DNA of 64,000 nt from Euwallacea fornicatus (taxonomy: Eukaryota; Arthropoda; Insecta; Coleoptera; Curculionidae), in NCBI RefSeq assembly GCF_040115645.1, contig NC_089553.1:4464001-4528000 (forward strand), in the 5' to 3' direction. Positions 12,601-26,500 of the stretch are shown one piece after another. Both the position numbers and the translations under genes were made by a program. How positions within the stretch are numbered: the stretch's first letter is position 1; each line of letters starts with the position of its first letter. The notes beneath the pieces were generated by a model. That model was given only the letters and a program-made list of their open reading frames with translations, made no database searches and had not been told where the DNA came from.

Positions 12601-15600
12601 TAGCTTCAAAATTTCTTGTTCCCGTTCGCCTTCACCTGAATTTGTTTTGTCCTCTTCTCTCACCATCGTCCATTCTGCCACGAGCAATGGGACACGGCGA
12701 AGCAGATTTGCTCGCAAGTTTCCGTTTTTCAGCGTACGGCCCCTTTATAGTAATTTCTGTCTCGCTTCTTCTAACTTTATGTCTATCTTTTGTCTTCGTC
12801 TGTTCCTTTACCGGCACCGATCAATTGCTCCCAATTTCATCGTCGTAAAGCGGGTTTACCTGCAAAATTTCCTTTTTGCGATTTTATTAGTCGCTTCATA
12901 TTCGTCGTACCCATTTTTGCGTAAACGCTAAAATCCCAAACTTAGTAATTTGAATTGCAAACGTCCCATTAACCTCATTTGCCTTATTTCACTGCAGGGT
13001 TCCTCCGTCATTCATATTTATCAACGGATAATCTGATTTACAAAAGGAAAAGGAACGCAATATAATTATTTCAAAGTTATTAAGACCTCGGGGGATTTTG
13101 ACTTCTTATCCGCAAACAAAAATTTCGGGGATGAAGTACAACAGGGATAAACAATAATAATATTCGGCGTGATAAATTGTTTAAGGGGCTGATAAGTTTA
13201 TTGAAACCGAAATGGCGTCTTTCGTACATGTACATGTACAAACGCAATGGAAAATCGGAGGACGAATAGAGATGACAAAACGCAAGCTGGAGGGAGCTGC
13301 CGAAATGCAGACAGAGCAGAGATGATGCGAGAGAGACAAGACAGAGGTGACGAGACACAGAAAACAGAACGCAAACAAGGCGGAGATGATTAACATCAAA
13401 GACATGATGGATTTGAGCTCGTAAAACCTGTGAGTAAAGATAATTGTGATGACAAACTGTCGAGTTAACGCGACGAAATCTAATGTATGATTTGTGACCG
13501 TCATCCATTTTGAAAATCTCAGCTCTTCAGCCCGTTTCACGCTTCAAGCAGCAATCTCGATTATTGCCATAAAACCTGTGATCAATGTGATACATCAGTT
13601 CAAAATCTTTAGAGTTATTAGGGGGATGGCCTTATTCAAGCACGACCGTCGCTTTAAAAATTAAACTAAATCTTAAAAGCTCCTTTTCTTAGAAGTTTCA
13701 ACGTGGTTCAACTTTCAGACTCCGATCCTATTACTCCATATAATGTGCTATGACCTTTAAAGTTTGAAGTGTTGCATGAATTCTTAACGTGATTTCGGAA
13801 ATTATTAATTTAACATGTCAAAGACTTTGTCGAAGGAGGTCTAAGATCTACCTCCTTTCTTCCGATATGGAAGAAACCCGGCCTAACCTGAAGGAACAAA
13901 TTGTGGTTTTTCGTACGAAACCCAGGAATGTCGAAGAAACGCTAATCGATCCGAAGGGAAACGTTGGGCAAACCCTACCGGGCCTGAACGAGACTTCTCT
14001 GAAACGTCCAAGAAACCCGAAATGGCCTCACGTAACCCGCCGAAGATATTGCTGAAGTCCCACCTGATTGGAATGAGAAGTTTCGGAAACGTTGAGGAAA
14101 CCTGAAATTATTCGAATTAAATGAAAGTCCTTGAAGATGGCGAAGAGGTTTGAATTGATTAAACAGGAATTTTTGAAGTAAATCTAACTCGCCTGAATCG
14201 AAATTCCAAAAAAATGTCAGAGAAACCTAAAATGAGCCTAACTGACGTGATCAGGAACTTTGGAGAATATGGATTTGGCTTAAAATTCTTGGAAGTGTTG
14301 ACGAAGCTCAAAGTTTATTTGAAGTGAAGTGATGAATCGAGACTACATACAGAAAAATCGTTGAGAGACCCGAATCGCCCTCGACAGGAGCTTTCGATGT
14401 TGTTGACAGAACTGGCAAGATTGGGACTTTTCGGCAAAGTTGGTGCACCCCGAGTTGACCTAAAGATTGTTCTTAAAGAATTATGAAAAAACCCGACTGA
14501 AATGAGATTAAATATTAATAGTCGTTCCGAAGATACGAATCGACCTAAAGAGACGTTTTCGGAAATGTTAAAGGAGGCCGCAACTGACCTGAGCACGAAA
14601 GTATAAAAACGTTGAGAAAAAACCGAACTGACCCGAACTAACGAAAAGAGAGAGCTTTCATGAAAGTTCAAAAGGCGTCGACTGGCCTGAACAGGTATTT
14701 TTGGAAACGACGACTGAATTTAACCTAATCTCAACAAGCGTTCACAGAAGTGCTCGGAGACTCGTGCCAGTGTAAAGACCAAAAATCACCACAATTCGAC
14801 TCGCAAAAACGTGATAAATATTAAAAATTACTAACGAACAAATGCTCGTGAAGTGGCCGAACTGACTCGAACAGAATTTTTCACAAGCACTGAAGCACTC
14901 GGAACTTGCCCGAAACCACAACTGATTTCGATGGGAACTTTCGGAAATTTCGAGAAACTTTAAAGCTCATTTACATGAAAGGAGACGTTCGTGAGCGTTT
15001 AGGACACGCTGGAACTGACCTGGACAGAACTCGAATTAATCTGAGCAGAAATCTGAAGGAACACGAAGCCCCGGACTAGCGAACGGTAATTATCAGAAAT
15101 GTCGAAGAAATCCGAACCAATTTAAAGGGACGCGCGTAGCTACGAGGGGCATCGACTAAGATAAAGAGAAATGCTCAGACGAGGGGGGGAGACCGTAATG
15201 GAAATTTTGAGAAACGATTAGGAATTATGTCTACTGCGTATGAGCTCCTTCGCCTCGAATCCAAAGAATATCAACATTTTCTTTAGTTAACTAATTATAG
15301 CTGTGAGAGTGAACGTGAGGAACTTTCCATTCACATAGAAAATTGGCAAATAAATTACTTAAAATTACCTGCAAAGTGGAAACCCTTGTTCCCTGGTTTA
15401 GAAATTCCATGAATTTGCCGTATAGTCGGACAGAATGTGCCCACTAATTTAACAGATAATGGAATGCTAAAATATTTACAGCGGCATTATAAAAAGATGC
15501 TTTATTAATGGAAATCTGTCTATTCGTCCAAAAAAGCAAAAAAAAATGGCTGGCAGTTTCTGGGTTGGTTTATAATCCTTGGAAGTAGCTTATAGTAGTT

Positions 15601-18600
15601 TAGTAACTAATATTTCGTTTAAAAGAAAGAAGGAAGAGTGACTCTAGAGTGTCTAACGATCACGGGTGTCCCAAAAAATGGACACTTCAAGGCGGATTGC
15701 TCCCATAAACTTGGGTAATATTTAAATCCGTTTTCAAGTTACAGGGTGGCAACGCCTAAGAAACCAATTGATTTTTTCCTTCCGGCAATTTTCGAAAATA
15801 AATAAAATCTATAACGCCCACGATTTTTGCAACACTTACGATATACGGGTGTTTCACGCCAGAGTTTACAGCAAATATCTCGCAACCCTGTAGATAAAAA
15901 AAAAAAAAAGTTGTCAATACGTATGGTTGATCAGGGCTGCGAATTGCGTAAAATACATAAGGTGGCGCTTAAAGCTGCGGCGAAAGAAACTTGCAATTTT
16001 TTAAACGACACACCCTGTATACCTCCGCACGTTTGAGTTCCTAGGCGAAATCCAGGTTGCATTCGATAGAGCGCATGCCGCACTTAAAGTCGACGTATTG
16101 TGAGGTGCGTTTCAGTCGAGTGCTCAAAAATCCATTTTCCCACTTAAATAAGGCCCGACTAGGAAATAAATATTTACAATCGCATTGGGAAAGCGGCGTT
16201 TAGAGAATACGTTTAAATTGCCCTTCTTGAGATTCCGAACAAGCTTCAAACCGTCGTCGCAGCACCCTCGTACGAGCTTATCGGACGTGACTCTATGGCA
16301 AACCTCTCGCGTGTTATCTTTCATACCTTCGAAATCAATTCGACGGGTCTGATAGCCAATTACTTTCCGATAACCCCACGTAAAGAAATCTAGTGGAGTT
16401 AAGTCGGGTGGTCGAGCCGGCCAACGAATAGGTCCTCCGTTCCTAATCCACCCAGGAAGGAACGTTTCGTTCAAATATTGGGTCACGGTTCGGGAATTAT
16501 GGGGTGGAGCACCGCCCTGTTGCCAAGTACGTCTTGCCTTTCCGCTAAGAAAATACCCCGTGAAAATTCGGGCAGCTTGTTTTGTAAAAAGGATAAATAT
16601 TGTTCTCTATTTAAAGTGAAGAAATAAGGCCCAATCGGGCGTCCGTTAAACATACTGCATCAAACGTTAATTCCCCATACTGTTTGGAAGCGTGTTTCTT
16701 GATGCCAATGGAGATTGCTGTCTGACCAATAGTGTGTATTAATGCTTGTTAATAACGCCATTATTGTGGAATTTGCTTTCATCTGTCCAACATATTTGAT
16801 CTAGAACTGTTGGATTATTCTCTCGCACAGCTTGTAGTAAGCCAATAAATTTTAGCCTACGTTCAAAATCCGTTATTATCAATCCTTGTGCAAAGTGTAC
16901 TCTGAAAGGACGATGTTTATGTTCCCTGAGGATCATGCGAACAATGCCCTTGCTAATTCCTAATTCGCTGGCCATGCTGCGATTTGACGCATGTGAATAA
17001 GTAGAAGTATAAACCAGGATCTTAATGTCATTTTCATCATTTCCTAACAGTAAATGGATGTCGTTTATGCGTTGAATTTCGGAAGGTACGAATTTGCTCT
17101 TCCAACCACGAAAGCTCATATATGAATTATGAAGTCGGTTCAGAAAACGCTCACAGTCCAACCGGGATGCCTCGAGGCTATTCTTACAGCATTGTCCATA
17201 GATGAACACACAGAGTCAAATTTATTTTTTAAATGTAAATTCTTTATCGAAATTTATTCGTTAATTATCGATTGTCGTTATTCGTTCGATAAACATCACT
17301 GTCAAGCTTTCCCTTACCTCTGAAATACCTTTTTTTTTTTTTTTGTATGGGGAAGGGAAACCTTCAAAGGTACCGCTGCCTGTTGGTCTGTCGGCAGTGG
17401 TTATGTGGGATTCACCCCATAATGGGGCACCTACCCACCAAAAACCTCCCCTGTTCACCCTAGACCCCCCCCCCCCCCACCCCCCGGAACCACCGCTAAG
17501 CACTCCTTCAGGGAGGCCTTTGAAATACCTAATTCTAGCTAACATGTGACGAAAAAGCCTTCTTCAAAAGCATTAATTGTTTTAAAAATCATTAGTAAAT
17601 TCACAATCTCTTGAATTTACGTATGGCACGTACCACCATATCAAATGTACCTAGATTTCAACTAGGAACTCGAATATGACAAAATATACAGGGAGCCCCC
17701 TTTAAAAGATGCAAGTTTCTTTCGTTACAGCTTTACGCGCCACCCTGGGAATTTTATTATCCCTTCAATCTGTAGCCCAAACACCACCCCGCATGTACCT
17801 CTGAAAACTTTTTTTTATTCCTACAGGGTTGCTGTAAACTCTATCGCGGGGCAACTTGTTCATGATTGACTGATTTACGAGGATCGCCAATTTCGACATT
17901 TGTAATTTGGAACTCGCGGCAATAGCTAAATACAATAAAATTTTGAATCAGGATTTAAAAAAAAATAGTCTCATAAATCTGTTTTTTTGCAAAAAATTGT
18001 TTTAGTAGTTGGTGGACAAGCACATGATGAAGGCCGTCATCCCCGATAGAGAAGGTTGCGTCAAGCCCAAAGCGAGTAACACAATTGCCCCGAGAGGTCG
18101 TTTGGGCATGTACAGGAGTAGTGCATTGTACAGGAGTAAAATATCATACTTTGTCTTTGACTAAGTATCAATCAGCACGTCTCGTAATTGTACTAAAAAT
18201 CCCTTTAAAATTATTCCGTTTCGAGCAGATTTTAGCCGAATCTTTTGCATTTTTCCTAATAAAGTTTATTACTAGTGGAGTGTAGGAGACAAATGATAGC
18301 GAGCGTGAATGATTGTTCAATTATTCACGCAGTCGGTAGTATTTGACTCGCGCCTTATTATGCATTTAAACGCGCATGTAAAATTGCTTCGTATGCGGAG
18401 TTCCCGTTTCCGGGGCTCGATCGTGAGGGTCCCGATAACTGTAAAACATACAAGACCGGTGGAATTTGGAAAAAATTTGGAATCATTAAAAGAAATTTTT
18501 TTGGCGATGTTGGTCTGCAATTCAACGCCGTTATGTTCGCTTTTTTTTATGTGATGTGCACTTGTTTTTTCAGAAACGTCGTTTCGACTAAAAAAACATC

Positions 18601-21600
18601 GTTTTGAATGAAACAAGAATTAAAATAATGTCTCTCCGCGGAATGTATCGCTCATGTAATTCAATCGTTAGGCCCCGTGTTCACGTGAGCAGCCCGCCTT
18701 AAAGCGTCAGACACCCAGTAGAGTCATCCTTAATTCTTTGGTAGACTTTTTACTTTTCTATTGATGTTGTTCTCTAATGTTTTCATCCATAACAGACCAA
18801 AAAACCAAATGTACCATGCCGTGTCGACAATAATGTCCATGAGGTAATTAACATTTATCACTATCCATTCAGAGATTCCCAAATTCCGTTGGGAAAGCCC
18901 TAAATGAGCAAGTGGCGACAATGTTTGAGAATCCCTGAATTTGACGCATTATTTTGTTTTATGTACTGATTTAAACATTATCAAGCTATCACCATCCACA
19001 AAGCTTCGAATTTATCAATTCCGACACGAACACCGATCAAAATTAATTTGTGACAAACTCCAACGAATTATTTCACTATTTGCCGCACTGTTTTCTTAAC
19101 TAACGCGACGTCATCACCTCAAAGCAACTCCGAAATCGGATTAAAGTTAAATTACAATAGCTCTCAGCTCTACAGCTCGAAATCATCAAAGATTTCATTC
19201 ACGCATAAATTAGATTGATATCATGTCATTCTGAGCAACCTCGTTGTCGTTAGCACTTTTTTAACATCCTGTACATACGTCTGCAGAACACAAAGTACGT
19301 ATTACTTCAGCCGTTGTGAAAGTTGCACAATTAGGTGGGGCCAATGTAGGGCGCTAGTCCTGTGTCTTGTTATTGTATTAAATGTTTATTGCTCTCCTCG
19401 TGCACAAATCTTAGAAATGTGTTTTCGAAAGAACCCCCAAACAAACACTATATTCTTTGAACACGTATCTAAGTTCGCTCCTTTGTGAAGCGACTTTGCA
19501 TCTGCATCACTTGTTAACTTTTGTTTGAAGACCGGAATTCTTTATTTCCAACTTAAAATTGCCTTGGGAGTCGCGATATAATTCCTCGCTTTTAAGCATA
19601 AAAATCTCAAATTCAATTTCCTGCCGCAATCTCTGTTCTTTGAGTAATGACGTGTGTTAAACATAACCCACGGGCGGCGCCGCTTAATTTAAACAACCAA
19701 CAAGCCTGGGAGTTATCCTCGATAACAGACAGATGCAAAATCGCTAAACGTTTTCCGTTTTTGTTTCGTCGAACGGCACGTCGAAAGACTGACTCAGAAT
19801 ACCGTTTAGGAAAAATGGGGCCGCGGCCACCAAAGAACTGCTGAAGGGAGACCCGGACGCCCACAACTTCCAGGAGTACACCTACAAGAAAATCACGCCT
19901 TGCGACATTTGCTCACAAATCTTGAGGGGTAAGTGAAGGCGGCCTACCCCCCCCCCCCCCCCCGGAGGGGCCGACGTCGTGTTCCTCACGACCTTTTGGC
20001 AGATTTTCAATTGTCTCATTTAAGAGTACCCCCCCATGTCCCCCTTCACCGGGCATTATACGCGGTGTGTCGAAATTACTTCCGACATCGTCGTATTTAC
20101 GATTCTGAAGATAAAGTGGCCACTTTACCGAAAGTTTCCGTTTTTGGCCGGTACCTGAACAGTAAATAATCATCAATTTTTCATGGGAATAGAGTGTGTA
20201 CTGAAATAAATGGACTGCCGTATTTTTGTTTGCGAACAGGGGAAATTCATGCAAGATACAATAACAACAGTGCTCGAATAAATTACACCCTGTTTTCCAG
20301 CCAGACGGGGCACAAATAATGTTAATTTAATAAAAGCATTGGACAGGCACCTTTTTTCTTATTTTCTTTTGCGGTTTAGCCATAAGCCACCGACGAGAGA
20401 AATCGTGGGTTGAAGGGGGATAAATTTTGAGACAGTTTCGATGGGTGCTCGATTTTCAAAAACTATATACAGGACGGCCCAACGATTGCGGCTTCGCCCA
20501 ACGGTCTCGACGAAGAACTGTTTTTTTTAAGCTTGTGTTTACGATCTTACAGGGCGCATTTTAAAAATGCTTCCATTTATACGGGGTGCGCGAAAAAAAC
20601 ATACAATGCAAACTCGCATTTTTTTTTGTTTTTTTGTTTTTTTTTGTTTTTTGTTTTGTTTTTTGTTTTGTTTTTTTTTGTTTTGTTTTTTGTTTTTTGT
20701 TTTTTTGTTTGTTTTTTTTGTTTTTTGTTTTTTTGTTTGTTTCTTTTGTTTTGTTTTGTTTTTTTTTGTTTTGTTTTTTTTTGTTTTTTTTTTGTTTTTT
20801 GTTTTTTTTTTTTTTTGTTTTTTGTTTTTTTGTTTGTTTTTTTGTTTTTTTTTGTTTGTTTTGTTTTTTTTTTTGTTTTTTTTTTAATCTGACACCCCAC
20901 ATTTTTTAAGATATTTGAAATTGGAAGAAGAAAAAGGATCGGAGATTCTGTGACACCCGATAGGTCTAAACTCGCTGAGAAATTTTGCGAAATGTACAAT
21001 TGCAAGGGTCAAGAAAACGTTTCTTCTCCGAATTATGGAAGCGTCTGCGATGGGACGACCCCGTGAGCTGAGAATCGAATGGATGGCCACACGGAAGCGT
21101 ACAGGTCTCTCCTACTTTCTTTTCGGCTCTGTTAACTTCGACATTGTTGCGAACTCTGATACTTTCAGTCCTTTTGCATCGAGAACGTGCTCCGCGAAGT
21201 TCAGTGGTGGTCAAAATTGCAGCAGCTCTTTAAAATTTCAAATAATTTAGACTTAACGGCCTAAATTCAAAACAGGTTTTGAAAATACGAATCCGCAATG
21301 ACTGTTGGTGATAGAAGTATATAGCAATAAAACAATAATAATTCGTATACGAAAATAAAAAAATATATTCATTTCGACCTGGACAACAATATAGCAACTT
21401 CTCCAAAATAATTATAAAGAGTAATAAAACTTCAACAAATTACAAAAGAATTGTGCAATAATTAACATCTTGCATAATACCCTCGCTGCTAAACAACTTC
21501 TGCACACCTTCGTGGCATCGAACTTGTTAAATTGTCGATGTAATTGTTATCAATACTCTTCCAAGCTCCTTGAAGTGCCTGAAATAAATCATGTAAGTTG

Positions 21601-23460
21601 GAATATGTATTATTCCGAATTTTATTATCCACATATTCCGACAAATTGTCCATGGGATTGAGATCGGGAGATAGCGACGGCCAAGCAAGGACTTCTATCC
21701 TTTCCTCTCTAAACCATTCAGAAACAAGTTTCGATTTATGTTTGGGGTCATTATCTCGTGGTGGAAAATGCTTCTCAGTGGCACGGTTTCTTCAAGATAT
21801 GGTCGTAAGTGATTCCTGAGGATATCTCGGTACGTGCACCGATCCACGCGACCTTTTATTTTGTGAAGCGGACCCATACCAAAACCAGAGAAACAACCCC
21901 GAACCATAATCGAACCTCCTCCATGTTTTACGGTTGGTAAAACAACCTTTTTTGCAACCTCGCGCCTTTGGGTCGTCTGACGTATGATGGGCCATCGCTT
22001 TTGAATCAGTTAAATTTGGACTCATCGCTGAAATCTACCAATTTCCACTGTTCAGATGTCCAGTGTTGGTGATCCTGCGCATGCTGAAGTTGGGCTTTCA
22101 CGTTCTTCGTAGAGAGCGATGGTTTTTTCGCTGGTCGCCCACCAAACAATCCATTTTCCACTAATCTTGTTGTTATGGTCTTGGAACTGATACGAGCTAG
22201 GCCCGTTTCCTCTAAATGTGATTTTATATGAGCGAATGATAGAAATGTATTTTTTGACACATTCGAATTATCCATTTATCAGTTCTTTTTGTAGTTTTCC
22301 TGAATTTTTTACAGCTGCTTCACTTCCTGTTTTTCTGAATTTGTAAATAGTTCGAGATACAATTGACTTGGGCACACCCAAACCCTCGCTTTGCCGCTCG
22401 CCACTTTTACACCGCCCAATGATAATTTTCCCGATCTCCAATGAGATCGTTTCACCTCGACCCATAATGGAAATCGTCGATTTAATTTAGAATATAAAAC
22501 GTCTTTAAACGCACAAGTCTGTTAATCAAGCGAAATTTTAAAATTCCAAGAGTTGCCGTATTTTTGTCCGGTATTGAAAAAACATGTTTTGATAGTTTCT
22601 TGTAGGAATTGTTGATGTTCCATTTGAATGCATTTTAAACATCAACGGCCGTGGAAGATAAATAATATAAAAACGTATATTGGGTGTTAGCCGAATAGAT
22701 ACATTTTATTTAAAATTTTTAAAATTTGCTATAATTATGACTATTAATGTGACTTCTCTCCCCGGCGAGACATTTTCAGTTAAACGACTTCGTGCACTTT
22801 CGATCTTAATGAAAATGCGAAAAAAAATTGTTTATTTCAATCGAAAATTATAGATGAAATTTTTCCCCACCGCACGTTTCAACGTGTTTACCAATGGAGC
22901 TTATTACTGCCGGAGGGTGTTCTCAGGAACAAATGATATCAGGCATGAGCGATGAACTCATTATTCACGCTCGATCACGTTTGTTGTATTGCGGGGATTA
23001 ATAGGTTTCATTCTGCGGGTACAAACAGATTTACAGTTGCCAGATGTACGGGGTGTCCAGTTCTAGGGCTTAGAAAAACTTAAAGGAAAATCGTCGATAT
23101 GGACTTTTTGCACGATGCCTTTTTGATGAATATTTCAGAGCATAAAAACTCGTAAAAATACTGAAGTTTTGGGCGCCGATGAAACAGTTAAGTCGATTTT
23201 TTTTTACGCCGGCCAGGGGCGGGCGGCGTCTCCTCTCAGCTACCCCGAAACGGGCAATAAAAAACATGATTTTTTCGCGTCCAACAGTCCCCTTACGAAT
23301 AATTTCAGGTCTGTAAATCGGAAACCGTGAGATCGTTCCCAATTTGCAGAATTGAGAAAATTTATTCGGCACCCTTTACAATTCAAACAAGGGACGTTTT
23401 GTACGAAGCAAGTGGAGCTGAATCGTTGTATTTTTTTTTTTGAGCTCCAGGCCCAACACT

Positions 23461-23510
<50 letters not shown>

Positions 23511-26500
23511 CATGAAGTCCTTTTTTTTAATTTTACTAAATTTCAATAAACAATATAGACAATTTTATCTAAAAAAGTCAAAATTTCCTCGCCACAACGT
23601 CGGAACCGTTTATTCAACATTCGCGATTTTATTTTACTTTTAATCTTTTTATTTGTGTGAAAAATTATTCCGCCGTATAGACTCTTAATGGCGACATGAA
23701 AAAGTATGAATAGAAGATTTAAACTTTATGAAAAAAATCTAAAGCGCCGCTTTAATCCTGTTTCCGTATAACAATTTTTTTCAGTGAAATTGCCAGAGTG
23801 CAGTATATCGCAGATTAAGCGGTTATGAAATTTTAACTTTAATAAATCCCGCTGCAAAAAAAGGGGTAACAGCCTTAATTACGCTACATGCCCTTCGGGT
23901 ATACAAAAACCATGCCAGCTTGCTAATTATTATGTCAAAGGGTGCAATTAACCCCCCTCTGTACAACTGATTGAAACGTGCAGTTAACGAAGTTAAATTT
24001 CATTAGTGCTTGGCTTATATAGCGCTTAACGTATAAAATAATGCATAAGAATTGCATAATGCATGAAATAATGCATAATAAATTGTTTAAGGCGTAACGT
24101 AATACATGAGATGTGCATAACGCGCAACGTAATGCATAAGATTTGCGTGGCGCATAACTTAATGCATAAGAATTGGATGGAGAGTTGATTACCTCCGAAC
24201 CTTCCATGGCGTCCATTATGCATTTGCCATGCTCCGTTCAAACAATAACGAACACAACCAGAGCGTCGGCTTCGATGTTATGCGTTGTATGAATTTCGAA
24301 AAATTGATCAAATTTGGATTTTGGAAATAAATCATCAAATAATATTTTATGATGGAAATCCGTATCTGAGTGAGTGACTGAATCAGTGGAGTTAGAAATT
24401 TACGCGTACGTTCCTAATAATTCGATATTTGCCGAATATGTAATCACATTCGTGTTAGATCATGTATATATATATATATATTATATATAGGGTGCGCCAG
24501 TTTATAGTAGCAGGACTTCATCAGTCAATAGGAGACCTTTTCTTAAAGTGAAAGCGTTATATAAATATATATTTATACAGCATTTTGACACATGACATAT
24601 GAAAGCGGCTCAGTTTTTGAGATACAGGATGGCAAACTTGGCTTTTTTTCTTTTTTTTTTTTAATAATTCGCGCAGATATTAAGATGCAACCGTGCAATC
24701 TGATATTTTGGGATTTTTCGCAGTGCCGAATTTATATCTTTTAAAATTTTCGTCAAATTTACAGGGGGCGCCACACGCAATATACCAGTCAACGTCCAAA
24801 TTATGATTACTTTTTCGCGCGTCCTCGTAGCAACTTTTTTTTTTTATCAAAGTGGATCCCCCGTTCGTTTTTTCCTAAAAAAGGTACTCTTGTTATAAAT
24901 TGTCAAAAGTCACTGTGTACGAGATATTTTGAATTTGGTCGCTAGCGGTACGACCTACTTCCACAAGGGAGTTGTGATTTGATAATAAATAGTCTATTTC
25001 GCCAATTTTTATATGTTTAACAAATGTTTAAATATGTTTTTAAGTCGTTTGTCAATGTCATTAATATCATGACTATTACATTTTACGTTATTTACTTATT
25101 ACATTATCGGTGTTAGTGCAACTCCCCTGTGGAAGCAGATACGGGGGTAACGCCGAAAGTTTAGGTGAAACACGAAAAACGCATCATTAAAATTGCACTT
25201 AAACAAATGTTAGGCAATTTATTCTAGTAAACAATTATTTAACGATAAATAACACAAAACTGACAATAATTGCTGGAAACGTTTTTAACTTCAATACAGG
25301 CATTCGGCTCGTTTTAACATCGATTGCTGGCACGTGAAATATTTCCGTCGTATATCTCATCTGATTACATGAATCTCGTATCTATTTGATTAATTCTTCT
25401 TCGGCGTTGACCGGAGTTCAACAAATGAAGGACATTACACGCCCCCCAAGGGAAAAATTCCAACGGGCTGAAATCCGGCGGCCCGGGTGGCCATGCCTGT
25501 GCGTGATGCAGGAAAAATTTTAAAGTTTTCAAAAAGTCAGTGGCGCACAGATGGAAATAATTGCTGGATACAACACTGTCAAATATTAATGAAATCTGCC
25601 AAAGGGTTGTTAAGATTTTTACGAAAAAACTTTCTTTTATTTTTTTTTTGAGAAAAGTTTGACACGCTGTATCTTGGAAACGAAGCATTACCGGACCGGA
25701 TATGGCGCGTACAGTTCGGGACGGATGTTTCATATGGAACGAGCGCAACTGTAACTCAGACGTTTATGAACTGATTTTAAGGACCTAAAAACCGAATAAA
25801 ACGATATTGGTGAGACTGCTAAGTAACGTCAAAGTTGATTTTTTCTTTACTCAACTTCTGCCTCAGGTGTCAGCTTTAGAATTTTTTACCAAAACACCGT
25901 ATGTTTTTACATTTCTTGATAGAAAATATTTTTTTGAGTTTAATGTATGTGTAACGAGTTGATGTAAATAATTTTTAATTGAAAAATTTTATATTTTCGA
26001 GAATCCTAACACATTGAATGTCGCAAAAAGGATTTTCGGGGATTTATTGGTCCTTAAGTTGTAAAGCGCAACATTAAGAGCCGACATTAAGACGAAGGGC
26101 AGGCTGACAGGGTCATCTTAAGACAAAGCACCGTCGAACGAGGTTGCTACCACCAGGGACACAATCGAGAGGTCCTGTGTGCGAGCTTTTCTCGGGAAAC
26201 AGGGACTAGCAGGAACTTAACCCTTTGGATTTGAAGGACTCGCGAGATCCGGAAAAGTCGAGACCAAAAAGGGACAGGCAGATGGGATTTGGAAGGGACG
26301 AGAAGCGATCGTTTGGTAGCGAATTCGTTGGTTTTGCCCTTTCTATTTTTTCGCCATTAAAAGAAAACAAACACCTCATATCGTCATGGAAAATCTCCCT
26401 AATGATGGTCCGACATGCGCACAAATAGCATCTTCTAACTATACCACGGATAGTAATTTATAATAACAATTTATAATAGCGATTTTCGGGCGAACATTTA

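Larger units (their letters stand above)
6837..19809. other. stac intron, about 13 kb, repeat-rich
   Basis: No exon or protein-coding gene is recognised between the donor at 6837 and the acceptor at 19808. It contains a tandem repeat at 7440-7610, transposase relics at 8200-9180 and 15839-17862, a decayed minisatellite at 13830-15130, and a GC- and CpG-rich patch at 10250-10640. The rest is AT-rich without recognisable structure. Confidence 0.6.

Noticed and set aside
13080..13540. Overlapping 142- and 119-codon minus-strand ORFs
   Set aside because: They follow a purine-rich stretch (AGAGACAAGACAGAG-like) and shift frame against each other without family signature.
13789..14671. ORFs of 88 and 118 codons
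   Set aside because: They lie in the decayed minisatellite and show its period; no protein features.
20533..21005. ORFs of 106-142 codons on both strands, Phe/Cys/Val or Lys/Asn/Gln rich
   Set aside because: They come entirely from the T/G low-complexity tract.
23935..24241. 93- and 71-codon minus-strand ORFs with repeated CII/CIT words
   Set aside because: The words are the translated 30 bp tandem repeat, not a protein.
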